From Nitrospirota bacterium (GTDB taxonomy: Bacteria; Nitrospirota; UBA9217), in NCBI GenBank assembly GCA_020052615.1, contig JAGVOT010000054.1, positions 1-64,000 on the forward strand: DNA of 64,000 bases, in the 5' to 3' direction. A program made the position numbers and the translations under genes. Shown piece after piece: positions 36,439 to 44,761 of this stretch (position 1 is its first letter; every line of letters begins with the position of its first letter). The notes below the pieces were generated by a model that saw only the letters and a list, made by a program, of their open reading frames with translations, was not told where the DNA came from and searched no databases.

Positions 36439-37293
36439 ATGCAAATTGAGAAACTAAGCCTGCACCACATGGACGCGCTTGCGCCGCTGCTCCGGGCGAT
36501 CACCGTGCCGATCTCGGAATACTGCTTTGCGAACCTCTATCTCTTTCGCGAGAGCCACGGGTACGAGGTCCTGTCGGACGGCGGCATCTTCATCAAAGGC
36601 AGGACCTATGACGGCTTCACCTACCTCATGCCGACGGTCTCCGCCTCGCAGCTCGACGCGGCCCGCCTGCAGCAGCTCCTGCGGGACGTCGACTTCCTCT
36701 TTCCCGTCCCCGAGGAGTGGCTCGGGGCATTCGACCCCGCCCAGTATGAGGTCTCGTTCCGCGAGGGCGACGCCGATTACCTTTACACCGTGGAGAAGAT
36801 GAGCACCCTTGCCGGCCGAAAGCTCCACAAGAAGAGAAATCTTCTAAAACAGTTCGTCGAGTCCTACAGGCATGAAGCCCTGCCGCTGACCACGTCCAGG
36901 CTGGTCGACGCCCGGCTGGTCCTCGACGGCTGGCAGAAGGAATCGAACCGCGACGCGGGTCAGACGGATTTCGGTCCCTGCCGCGAGGCCCTCGACCGGT
37001 ACGAAGAACTGGTCCTGTGCGGCGGCATCACCTACGCGGAGGGGGAACCGGCCGGGTTTGTCCTGGGCGAGGAGGTCAACGATGAGACCTACGTCCTGCA
37101 CTTCGCCAAGGCGCTCACGAAGTTCAAGGGCGTCTACCAGTTCATGTTCAACAACTTCGCGAAGATACTGCCGCCGAAATACAAATATCTGAACCTGGAG
37201 CAGGACCTGGACAAGGAGAACCTGCGGGTCTTTAAATCGTCCTACGTCCCCGATGCATTGGTGAAAAAGGCGCGGGTGCGGCTGCGGCGGTAG
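36439..37293 (+). CDS. DUF2156 (phosphatidylglycerol lysyltransferase C-terminal-like) protein
   Basis: 284-residue protein of two GNAT-like halves. The N-terminal ISEYCFANLYLF and the central KLHKKRNLLKQF match DUF2156 proteins. The C-terminal YQFMFNNFAKILPPKYKYLNLEQDLDKENL region, here described in parts, is the most conserved. Related domains transfer aminoacyl groups, but these stand-alone versions lack a membrane domain and their substrate is unknown. ATG 36439 is used; there is no strong ribosome-binding site. Upstream is a GATAA-N8-TTATC inverted repeat at 36373-36390. Confidence 0.8.
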   Translation: MQIEKLSLHHMDALAPLLRAITVPISEYCFANLYLFRESHGYEVLSDGGIFIKGRTYDGFTYLMPTVSASQLDAARLQQLLRDVDFLFPVPEEWLGAFDPAQYEVSFREGDADYLYTVEKMSTLAGRKLHKKRNLLKQFVESYRHEALPLTTSRLVDARLVLDGWQKESNRDAGQTDFGPCREALDRYEELVLCGGITYAEGEPAGFVLGEEVNDETYVLHFAKALTKFKGVYQFMFNNFAKILPPKYKYLNLEQDLDKENLRVFKSSYVPDALVKKARVRLRR

Positions 37294-37355
37294 TCATGCC
37301 TGCTGTTCGGCCATTGAGGTCCTGACCATAACACGACGGAAGGGGGTACATCTGT

Positions 37356-37823
37356 ATGGCTCACAAGAAGATCACCATGGAGCACGATAAAAAGATCGCT
37401 CTTGTCGCGCACGACAACAAGAAGCGTGATCTCGTGGAATGGGCAAAATACAATCGGGTGCTCCTGGCCCACCATACGATATATGCAACAGGAACGACCG
37501 GCGAGCTGCTGGAACAGGAACTCGGTTTTACCATTTCCAAGCTACAGAGCGGCCCGCTGGGCGGCGATCAGCAGATCGGCGCCAGGATCGCGAGCGGTGA
37601 GATCGACTTTCTTATCTTCTTCTGGGACCCCCTCGAGCCGCAGCCCCACGATCCCGATGTCAAGGCGCTCCTGCGGCTGGCGGTCGTCTGGAACATTCCG
37701 ATCGCCTGCAATCGCGCCTCGGCGGATTTCATGATCTCCTCCCCCCTGATGGACGATGATTATGATCGTCTTGTGCCCGATTACGATGTCTATCTGACCC
37801 GGAGGATACCGGGGAACGAATAA
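37356..37823 (+). CDS. mgsA: Methylglyoxal synthase
   Basis: 155-residue enzyme converting dihydroxyacetone phosphate to methylglyoxal and phosphate, a bypass of lower glycolysis under phosphate limitation. Key residues are present: His19-Asp20, ATGTTG, the catalytic Asp71 in [27 protein letters not shown]-like [11 protein letters not shown], and CNRASADF. Length and numbering match E. coli MgsA. AAGGGGG precedes the ATG. Expressed alone. Confidence 0.96.
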   Translation: MAHKKITMEHDKKIALVAHDNKKRDLVEWAKYNRVLLAHHTIYATGTTGELLEQELGFTISKLQSGPLGGDQQIGARIASGEIDFLIFFWDPLEPQPHDPDVKALLRLAVVWNIPIACNRASADFMISSPLMDDDYDRLVPDYDVYLTRRIPGNE

Positions 37824-37906
37824 ACCGGACAAGGGGGGGTGTCGCGGCTCAGATGGGAAAATTGCGCAGGAGCCGGTCGTAGATCAAATTCCACTCAGGG
37901 AAAAAA

Positions 37907-37940
37907 GTTTTGACAGGATAGCTGGATTGACAGGATTTTC
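37907..37940. repeat. TTGACAGGAT word repeat
   Basis: Two near copies of TTGACAGGAT separated by AGCTGG, ahead of the DUF2339 gene. The same kind of ACAGGAT word repeat is often seen in intergenic regions of environmental genomes. Noncoding. Confidence 0.5.
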
Positions 37941-38013
37941 ACGATGAAATCTTTTTTATCGGACCTTATCCCGATCAGGGTTGTACCCGCATAAAAACAA
38001 GGAGACGATCCTC

Positions 38014-39666
38014 ATGAATCCCCGCGAAATTGAACAGCGTATTGCTGCCATCGAAGCGCGTCTTTCAGGCATCGAGGCGCATCTTTTGCGACAGGCGCCC
38101 CAGGCGCCGACGGCCGCCCGGCCGCAGCTGTCCGAGACCTCACGCGCAGCCCGGCCAGGCGTTTCCCCTGCGCTCCCTGCGCAACCGCTCAAGGAATCAA
38201 AACTTATCGGCAACATCCTCGGGTGGGGCGGGGCCATCGCGCTCCTGCTGGCGGCGTCGTATCTCATCCGGCTGGCGATCGACAGCGGGTGGCTGACGCC
38301 GATCAGGCAGACAGCCTTCGCGGCCGTTTTCGGGATGGTGCTGATCGCCTCCGGTTTTGTTCTCCGAAAGAACGACCGCGACTATGCCGGCCTGCTTCCG
38401 GCCGCAGGCGTCGCCGTCCTTTTCCTCACGATTTACGGCGGGCACCTGTACCATCACCTCCTCGGAGCTCAGGAGGCTGGCGCTGCCGTCATCATCGTGT
38501 GCGCCGCCTCGCTGTGGCTCTGCAGGGCCTTCGAGAGCGACCTGTTCGCCCTCTTCGCCGTGGCCGGATCGTACTTCGCCCCTTTCCTGCTCAGGGACGC
38601 CGCGGGCTCGCTGACCGACGTGGCGATCTACTACTCGGCATGGGGCGTGGTGTTCAGCGTCTTTTCCATCTGGCACGGCCGCAGGTTGATCTATCTCCTG
38701 GCGCTCTACCTCGCGCTCATCGGCTTTGACATGCTCTGGCGCGGCCGGGGAGGGGGCCAATGGCTCTCCGTACTGGCCTTTCAGACCGCCCAGTTCGCGA
38801 TCTTCGGCATCGCGACGGCTGTGTTCTCGGTCCGTCACAGCTCGCCCCTTGACCAGCGGGACGCGCTCGCTCACCTGCCGCCCCTGCTGCTATTCTATTT
38901 TCTGCAGTACAGCCTGCTCGTACAACATCTGCCTGAGCTTGCGCCCTGGATCGCCGTAGGCAGCCTGGCTGCTCTCGCGGCGATCTACGGAATCGCCCGC
39001 TACGCCCTGCAGGAGCCGCTCCCGGGCGGCGAGTTCCTGTTGTGGTGCTATACTGCGCTCGTGCTGTTCCACGCGGGCTACATCGAGTCCGTGCCGCATG
39101 CATGGGCGCCCTGGGTCGCCTTCATCCTGGTGCCCCTTGCCGCCATCGCAAGCATACGGGAAGAAGACGGATTCGGTTCGCGATGGCCGATCTGGATAGC
39201 CATCGGCATCATATTCGCGGTGAACTACCTGCGCATCCTCTTCAATACCGACATTCATGCCGTACCTGCGAAGCAATTGCTGCCGGTCGCCAATGCGCTC
39301 CTTCTCTATCTCGGCTATTGGTTCTGCCGCCAGAAGGACCTGCTCGGCGGCGCGATCATGCTTTTGCTCTCCCTGGGCCACATCTGCGCGATGGCAGCCG
39401 CGCTTCGCCTTCTCCCTGTACCGATCATCGAATCGGTCGCATGGGTTGTGCTCGCTATCGGGTGCCTGGGCCTGTCCTTGTATATGAAGGACCGGCTGCT
39501 CGGCCAGTCGTCCCTGGCGGTCTTCGGCGCGACAGCGGTCAAAGTGCTGCTCGTCGACCTGAGCGGAGCATCGACGATCGCGCGGATCATCGGGCTCGTT
39601 GTCATCGGGGTCACCTTCTATGTCGGCGGGATGCTCTACCAGCGGCTGCTGGCGAAGAACGAATGA
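38014..39666 (+). CDS. DUF2339 large membrane protein
   Basis: 550 residues. A short N-terminal coiled coil (IEQRIAAIEARLSGIEAHLL) and Pro/Ala-rich linker are followed by more than 15 predicted transmembrane helices starting at LGWGGAIALLLAASYLIRLA. Such N-terminal coil plus many helices typify DUF2339 proteins, of unknown function. AAGGAGA precedes ATG 38014. It is the last GC-rich core-like gene before the lower-GC accessory stretch. Confidence 0.82.
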   Translation: MNPREIEQRIAAIEARLSGIEAHLLRQAPQAPTAARPQLSETSRAARPGVSPALPAQPLKESKLIGNILGWGGAIALLLAASYLIRLAIDSGWLTPIRQTAFAAVFGMVLIASGFVLRKNDRDYAGLLPAAGVAVLFLTIYGGHLYHHLLGAQEAGAAVIIVCAASLWLCRAFESDLFALFAVAGSYFAPFLLRDAAGSLTDVAIYYSAWGVVFSVFSIWHGRRLIYLLALYLALIGFDMLWRGRGGGQWLSVLAFQTAQFAIFGIATAVFSVRHSSPLDQRDALAHLPPLLLFYFLQYSLLVQHLPELAPWIAVGSLAALAAIYGIARYALQEPLPGGEFLLWCYTALVLFHAGYIESVPHAWAPWVAFILVPLAAIASIREEDGFGSRWPIWIAIGIIFAVNYLRILFNTDIHAVPAKQLLPVANALLLYLGYWFCRQKDLLGGAIMLLLSLGHICAMAAALRLLPVPIIESVAWVVLAIGCLGLSLYMKDRLLGQSSLAVFGATAVKVLLVDLSGASTIARIIGLVVIGVTFYVGGMLYQRLLAKNE

Positions 39667-39770
39667 CGGCTATGGCTGATCGGAATCATACCCTTTAAAT
39701 GCCCCATCGTCAGCGTTGCGATAGTCGTGACTCAGGCATATATTCGTGTCAACGTATGCGGGAAAAGCAC

Positions 39771-39804
39771 TCCAATTCGGGAAATTCAAGGACACCGAAT
39801 TGGA
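39771..39804. repeat. Perfect 10-bp inverted repeat before mrr
   Basis: TCCAATTCGG (39771-39780), 14-base loop, CCGAATTGGA (39795-39804). It lies at the apparent 5' truncation point of the Mrr-like gene and inside the possible upstream extension of its frame, so it may mark a recombination junction. Confidence 0.55.
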
Positions 39805-39813
39805 AAAATTTAC

Positions 39814-40545
39814 ATGAAAAAAGCCAACCTGCTGGAATCTACTCGCAGAGGGTATTATCGAATCACTCCACGTGGTCAAGAACTTCTGCGTAAAAAACCT
39901 GCGGCTATCAACGTCAAAATTCTAAAGCAATATCCTGAGTTCCTGGAGTTCCAAAAACTCAAGGGGACGCGCAGTGGCGAGAAAACTACCACCGCTAAAG
40001 AATCACTTGACGCATCCACAGCAACACCCTCCGAAGCGCTTGAAGCTGCCTATGAGAATCTGCGCGATGAGCTAATCGATGAATTACTCGCCAAGCTCAA
40101 ACAATCCTCACCGTCATTCTTTGAGCGCATTGTTGTAGAGTTACTGGTGAAGATAGGCTACGGCGGATCACGCGCCGACGCAGGCAGGGCCATTGGGAAA
40201 AGTGGCGATGGCGGGATAGACGGCATAATCAAAGAAGACAAGCTCGGGCTTGATGTTGTTTATATTCAGGCAAAGCGCTGGGACAGCAATCCCGTTGGAA
40301 GGCCTGACGTCATGCAGTTTGCCGGTGCGCTGCAGGCGCAAAAGGCAAATAAAGGCATTTTTATCACGACCTCCAGGTTCACCGAGGATGCCCGCGGCTA
40401 CGTTTCTCAAATTGGAAGCAAGATAGTTTTGATTGACGGCGAGCGACTATCCCACTTGATGGTCGAACATGATGTTGGTGTTTCAACAGTATCACTTTAT
40501 CCAGTTAAAAAGATCGATGCCGACTATTTTGATGAAAGCATCTAA
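39814..40545 (+). CDS. Mrr-like restriction endonuclease, 5'-truncated
   Basis: 243 residues (from ATG 39814) with the end of the Mrr N-terminal winged helix (KKANLLESTRRGYYRITPRGQELL) and a full Mrr catalytic domain: ERIVVELLVKIGYGG, SGDGGIDGIIKED and VVYIQAKRW (a D..QxK variant of PD-(D/E)xK). Full-length Mrr proteins have about 70 more residues before this point; the frame upstream shows none of them. So the gene is probably a remnant, or encodes a catalytic fragment. Base composition is lower in GC than the flanks, suggesting transfer. Confidence 0.7.
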   Translation: MKKANLLESTRRGYYRITPRGQELLRKKPAAINVKILKQYPEFLEFQKLKGTRSGEKTTTAKESLDASTATPSEALEAAYENLRDELIDELLAKLKQSSPSFFERIVVELLVKIGYGGSRADAGRAIGKSGDGGIDGIIKEDKLGLDVVYIQAKRWDSNPVGRPDVMQFAGALQAQKANKGIFITTSRFTEDARGYVSQIGSKIVLIDGERLSHLMVEHDVGVSTVSLYPVKKIDADYFDESI

Positions 40546-40629
40546 CAAATCGTTCCATAGATTGCGACAAGAGAATCTTCGCACCCACTGACGTTTCCGA
40601 AGCTCCACAAAACTAGCAGAATTCTTCCA

Positions 40630-40657
40630 TTGACATGTGTACCATTTGTGGTACAAT
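40630..40657 (+). promoter_or_regulatory. Toxin-antitoxin promoter with overlapping operator
   Basis: TTGACA (40630-40635), 16 bp, TACAAT (40652-40657). A perfect inverted repeat TGTACCA-TTTG-TGGTACA (40638-40655) lies between and over the hexamers, the classic place for autorepression by the antitoxin. Confidence 0.8.
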
Positions 40658-40666
40658 GTAAACCAT

Positions 40667-41014
40667 ATGATTGACCACCCCTATGTCCTTATCGTTGTCT
40701 TTTACCGAGCCGAGTCCGGGAATGAACCCGTGCGGGAATGGCTCAAAGAGCTTTCAAGAGAAGACAAACGAAAAATTGGCGAGGACATTAAAACAGCTCA
40801 ACTTGGGTGGCCACTGGGAATGCCGCTCATCAGGAAAATCCAAAAAGATTTATGGGAAGTTCGCACAACACTTGATAGCGGTACTGCGAGGGTCTTCTTC
40901 ACGGTTGATGAACATATGATTTTACTGCACGGGTTCATCAAGAAATCGCAGAAAACACCACAACACGAACTTAAGACGGCGCTTGTGCGTCTTGGACATT
41001 ACAGGAGAGGCTAA
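40667..41014 (+). CDS. Type II toxin, RelE/HigB (Gp49-like) family
   Basis: 115-residue mRNA interferase-like toxin: FYRAESGNEPVREWLKEL at the N-terminus, LGMPLIRKIQKDLWEVRT in the core, and ARVFFTVDEHMILLHGFIKKSQKTP at the end, all typical of phage-derived Gp49-like/HigB proteins. ATG 40667 follows the promoter-operator closely. The antitoxin gene lies 2 bp downstream, the toxin-first order of HigBA systems. Confidence 0.88.
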   Translation: MIDHPYVLIVVFYRAESGNEPVREWLKELSREDKRKIGEDIKTAQLGWPLGMPLIRKIQKDLWEVRTTLDSGTARVFFTVDEHMILLHGFIKKSQKTPQHELKTALVRLGHYRRG

Positions 41015-41016
41015 CA

Positions 41017-41298
41017 ATGAAAAAAGCACGACGTGGTTCTAATTTTGATGATTTTCTTGAAGAGGAAGGTCTGCGGGCGGAAACGGAAGCCGTGGCGATC
41101 AAGAGAGTTCTTGCATATCGCATAGAATTAGAAATGAAGAAAGCAAAACTTTCAAAATCTGAAATGGCTGAGAAAATGCGTACCAGCCGCTCCGCCTTGG
41201 ATAGACTTCTTGATCCCGCCAACGCCTCCATCACACTGCAAACGCTCGAAAGGGCCGCTCTCGCTCTTGGGAAGCATCTCAAGATAGAACTGGCCTAA
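41017..41298 (+). CDS. Type II antitoxin, HigA-like XRE protein
   Basis: 93 residues. The helix-turn-helix AKLSKSEMAEKMRTSRSALDRLL is followed by ITLQTLERAALALGK, the usual HigA/XRE arrangement. The N-terminal 40 residues are charged and probably wrap the toxin. AGGAGAGG precedes the ATG. It should bind the TGTACCA palindrome upstream of the toxin gene. Confidence 0.88.
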   Translation: MKKARRGSNFDDFLEEEGLRAETEAVAIKRVLAYRIELEMKKAKLSKSEMAEKMRTSRSALDRLLDPANASITLQTLERAALALGKHLKIELA

Positions 41299-41359
41299 CC
41301 AGACGGTTCGTCGTAAACCAACAGGGTCAGGTCCTTTGTGTTGAAATTTCCAGGAGGCT

Positions 41360-41640
41360 ATGCTACTTCGCAACATGACCCGTCCTCTTCGCATTGAATA
41401 CCCTGGTGCCGTATACCACATTACCTCTCGCGGTAACAAAAAGAAGGCCGTCTTCAAAGACGACCAGGATCGCGAGAATTTCCTTAATACGCTACAGCAT
41501 GTCAACAAGCGTTATATAATAAGTGGCTGTGCCACGCTTACTGTCTGATGACCAACCACTACCATCTTTTGATCGAAACACCGGACGGCAATCTATCCCT
41601 CGGCATGTGACAAATTAACAGCGTTTATACTCAGTGTCGC
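41360..41640 (+). pseudogene. REP-associated tyrosine transposase (RAYT, Y1_Tnp) remnant
   Basis: Starts MLLRNMTRPLRIEYPGAVYH, then ITSRGNKKKAVF, the family hallmark. Near 41520-41545 the frame shifts, and the next block (CHAYCLMTNHYHLLIETPDG, containing the HUH-like NHYHLL) lies in another frame. That frame meets TGA at 41608 and similarity ends soon after. The catalytic Tyr region is missing. AGGAGG is still present before the ATG. It is a broken, 3'-truncated copy. Confidence 0.85.
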
Positions 41641-41702
41641 GCCCGAAGGCGGCGCGTGACGCGCGGGTTTATCTGAACCGGAAACAGCTTTGGAGGTAAA
41701 TC

Positions 41703-43457
41703 ATGATATCGGTCAGCTGCCGGATCTTCATAGCGATGATATTAGCACCTGGAGTTTTATTGATCTCATGCAGCAGCGGAGGAGGTGCCTCATCTTATTC
41801 TCAGGAGCAGAAACAGTTTTACGTGGATGCTGTGAACGGGAGCGACTCTAATGCGGGCACAATTTCTAATCCCTGGCAAACTCTGACAAAGGTGTCTGCA
41901 TCTGCTATTCCGTTCGGATCGACGATTTACCTTAGGCGCGGAAGCGTCTGGTATGAGCAACTGACGATTCCGTCTTCGGGCATCACGATCGATTCCTATG
42001 GAACCGGACCCTTGCCACGGATTGACGGGTCAAAAGAAATTACCGGTTGGACATCTGAAGGAGGCGGCCTTTACAGCAGCCCTGCTGTCACCCTTGACTC
42101 TGGCGAAGCACTCGGAAATCTCTCCGAGAACGGCGTAATGATGTCGTTTCAGACCTGGACAGCAGATGCCGCTACCACCTTCTCCGGAGCGCCAGCGGGA
42201 AGCTTCTCCTATCAGTATCCTTCCACGTTATATAGCAAACCGGCATCTGCGCCTTCAGCAAATGTATATCGTGCCAGCATCAAGATCTCCGGCATAACGG
42301 CAAAAACCAAAAGCGACATTATCGTAAAAAACGTCGAGATCACCCGTTTCAGCCTGCATGGCGTTCACTATGAGGATTGCATCCGCTGCGAGGTCTATAA
42401 TTCGATGCTAACCAGGGGCGGCGGCGCGGTCATTATGGCATCTCCCCTCTTGTACGCAGGGAACGGTGTCGAGTACGACAATTCCTCGCTGAACGGCGTA
42501 GTTGATGGCGTAACGATACAGGACATATTCGACAGCGGCATATCTCCCCAGACATGGGTTTCCAACCAGACGATGTCCTCAATCGCGATCAGGAATTCAC
42601 GGATAAGTTCCTGCGGATTCGCCGGGATCGAGGTTTCCGTTCTGAGCAACGGCGGCACGACTAACAGCACAATGACCGGGGTGCTGATCTCAGGGGTGAC
42701 GATAACGAACTCGGGTCGCGGATGGAGTGGCAGGCGGTACGGGACAGAAGGGTTCGGCATTCGCGTAATAGCCGACAACGAAGCTGGCAGTATAAGAAAC
42801 GTTAAAATCGACAATGCGACCATCTCCGGATCCATCGGGGATGGAGTTAAACTGGCAGGAGACATCGGGACTGTCAGCATGCACAGGATGAACATTACGG
42901 ATAATGCCAATGGGATCAGCGTGCAGGAGCCGACAGGGGCAAGCGCCAAATTGCGGCTGACCTCCTCACTAATCCATCATAATAGAGGCTTCGGTGTCTT
43001 CTATGACTCTCCCACTGCCGCAGGGTTCGAGCTTTATCAGAACACGCTCTCGGATAACAACACGATCAATATGGCTGTCTTTAATTGGAGCGGCAGCGGA
43101 ACAGCGAAGATCCAGAATAATATCTTTTACGGTTCATCACCGATGACGCACCTCTATTCCGCGCCCACGCTGGCCGGAGCCGTTATCGATAACAACTGCT
43201 ATAAAGACCTGATGAATATGATCGGTTACGCGGGGATGACCTATTCTACAGTCGCCGATTTCCGCGCAGCAACCGGCTTCGAATCTCAAGGAATCGGTGG
43301 AGATGTTGCCATGACCGATCCCGTGAATGGGAACTTTGCATTGGTGAGTTCGTCGGCATGTAAGTCCCTGGGAAGCTCTTTCGTTGGCGTTGCAGAGGAT
43401 TATTCAGGATATCTGTTCGCTTCTCCACCATCAAGCGGCGCGTATCAATACCATTGA
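41703..43457 (+). CDS. Right-handed beta-helix repeat lipoprotein
   Basis: 584-residue exported protein with a lipobox, LLISC at residues 19-23, so membrane-anchored. After FYVDAVNGSDSNAGTI, the start of pectate-lyase-like and DUF1565 domains, come many short strands with Asn/Gly/Ile periodicity (VKNVEITRFSLHGV, SIAIRNSRISSCGFAGI and others), typical of a parallel beta helix (about 100-480). Probably a surface carbohydrate-binding or -cleaving protein; no catalytic residues can be assigned. TTTGGAGGT precedes the ATG. It is richer in AT than the core genes. Confidence 0.82.
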   Translation: MISVSCRIFIAMILAPGVLLISCSSGGGASSYSQEQKQFYVDAVNGSDSNAGTISNPWQTLTKVSASAIPFGSTIYLRRGSVWYEQLTIPSSGITIDSYGTGPLPRIDGSKEITGWTSEGGGLYSSPAVTLDSGEALGNLSENGVMMSFQTWTADAATTFSGAPAGSFSYQYPSTLYSKPASAPSANVYRASIKISGITAKTKSDIIVKNVEITRFSLHGVHYEDCIRCEVYNSMLTRGGGAVIMASPLLYAGNGVEYDNSSLNGVVDGVTIQDIFDSGISPQTWVSNQTMSSIAIRNSRISSCGFAGIEVSVLSNGGTTNSTMTGVLISGVTITNSGRGWSGRRYGTEGFGIRVIADNEAGSIRNVKIDNATISGSIGDGVKLAGDIGTVSMHRMNITDNANGISVQEPTGASAKLRLTSSLIHHNRGFGVFYDSPTAAGFELYQNTLSDNNTINMAVFNWSGSGTAKIQNNIFYGSSPMTHLYSAPTLAGAVIDNNCYKDLMNMIGYAGMTYSTVADFRAATGFESQGIGGDVAMTDPVNGNFALVSSSACKSLGSSFVGVAEDYSGYLFASPPSSGAYQYH

Positions 43458-43625
43458 TTTCAGCGGCGGGCCGGATGATTTTAAGTTCGTCGCTGCCTGT
43501 GCCAACAGTCGTGTTCCCCTCCTGTATCCCATAAAATCCTTTGAAATCCCTCCTCGACTATGCTAATTTGTGTCCCATTGAAATTGAGGATGCTCCGGCA
43601 GGTCCGGAACGGGGGAGGGTATTCG

Positions 43626-44363
43626 ATGCTTTCTGAACAGGAGATGAAGCGGTACACCCGGCAGATGATGATCGAGGGCTGGGGCGAAGCGGGGCAGAAG
43701 AAGCTGAAGAACTCCACGGTCTTCATCGCCGGCGCGGGCGGGCTGGGCTCGCCGGTCTCGATCTACCTTGCCGTGGCGGGCATCGGCAATATCCGCATCT
43801 GTGATTTCGATTCTCCCGACTGGTCGAACCTGAACCGCCAGATCCTCCATGACCAGACAAGGATCGGGACGAACAAGGCCGTTTCGGGCAAGATGACCCT
43901 TGAGCGGCTGAACCAGGACATCACCGTCACGGCCTTCACCGACAAGATCGTTGCGGAGAACGTGGACGAACTCGTGGGGAACGCGGACATCATCCTGGAC
44001 TGCATGGACAACTTCCCGACGCGGTATCTCCTGAACGAGTCTGCCCGGCGCAAGAAGATCCCGCTGGTCTACGGCAGCATCTGGGGCATCGACGGCAGGC
44101 TTTCGTTCATCCATTCGCCCGAGACGCCCTGCCTCCAGTGCATTTTCCCCGAGGCCCCGCCCAAGGAGGTCTTCCCGGTGCTCGGCGCCACGCCGGCGGT
44201 CATCGGTTCGCTCCAGGCGCTCGAGACGCTCAAGTACCTTTCGGGCATGGGCACGACGCTGAAGGGACAGCTGCTTGTCTGGGAAGGGGCGACCACGGAC
44301 TTCAAGAAGTACAAGATCAGGAAGGACCCCGACTGCCCGGCCTGCGGGAACGGGAAGAACTAG
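43626..44363 (+). CDS. E1-like ThiF/MoeB/HesA family adenylyltransferase
   Basis: 245-residue enzyme that adenylates the C-terminus of a ubiquitin-like sulfur carrier (ThiS/MoaD type). The nucleotide-binding GAGGLGSPVSIYLAVAG, the DFDSPDWSNLNRQ segment and LDCMDNFPTRYLLN are canonical. Two zinc Cys pairs, CLQC and CPAC, are present. ATG 43626 is used. The 3' 185 bp are duplicated at 47875, and no sulfur-carrier gene is adjacent. Confidence 0.9.
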   Translation: MLSEQEMKRYTRQMMIEGWGEAGQKKLKNSTVFIAGAGGLGSPVSIYLAVAGIGNIRICDFDSPDWSNLNRQILHDQTRIGTNKAVSGKMTLERLNQDITVTAFTDKIVAENVDELVGNADIILDCMDNFPTRYLLNESARRKKIPLVYGSIWGIDGRLSFIHSPETPCLQCIFPEAPPKEVFPVLGATPAVIGSLQALETLKYLSGMGTTLKGQLLVWEGATTDFKKYKIRKDPDCPACGNGKN

Positions 44364-44375
44364 GAAGAGATATAT
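44190..44375. repeat. Direct repeat copy 1 (3' end of the E1-like gene)
   Basis: About 185 bp covering the end of the E1-like gene recur at 47875-48060 with only a few substitutions and a 1-base deletion. The patatin-like gene lies between the two copies. Confidence 0.9.
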
Positions 44376-44391
44376 TAAGAAGCGCCTTCGA

Positions 44392-44428
44392 GGGCGGCCG
44401 GGACCTCCGGCCGCCCATTCTATTTTTT
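44392..44428 (+). terminator. Intrinsic terminator of the E1-like gene
   Basis: GGGCGGCCGG, loop GACCT, CCGGCCGCCC, then ATTCTATTTTTT. A diverged copy follows the second direct repeat. Confidence 0.85.
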
Positions 44429-44761
44429 CATGTAGGCAGGGTACCCCAAAAATACCCCGCCGAAATCCTTGTATTTCAATACCGCTTATACTATTCTCTC
44501 TCCACGGGAGGCACTTCTTTAACGCAAGCGGCTTTACCAGCACTTTTCCCCCTCCCCGTGCATGACCGCTTTACCGTATTCTTTTGTAAACTCCGAAAGA
44601 CAGTATGCTTTTGTTATTCCGATCCGCGAATGACGCGGAATCGCGTACTCAACGGTTGACCGCGGGACCGCGCTAAACCAGTACCGGGGCCGACCGCGAC
44701 ATTATCGCCGGCTACACCCGGAGAACAACCGGAAGTCAGATGATGCCATGAGGTGAAGAAC
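44429..44761. other. Noncoding stretch before the patatin-like gene
   Basis: About 330 bp without recognisable coding potential. It holds a small hairpin (CCGCG-AATGA-CGCGG near 44624-44640) and ends in the GAGGTG ribosome-binding site of the next gene. No clear promoter hexamers were found. Confidence 0.4.

Noticed and set aside
41608-41610. TGA in the RAYT transposase fragment as a fourth Sec codon
   Set aside because: The gene is already frameshifted upstream, the position corresponds to a non-redox residue, and similarity ends soon after; it is a decayed pseudogene.
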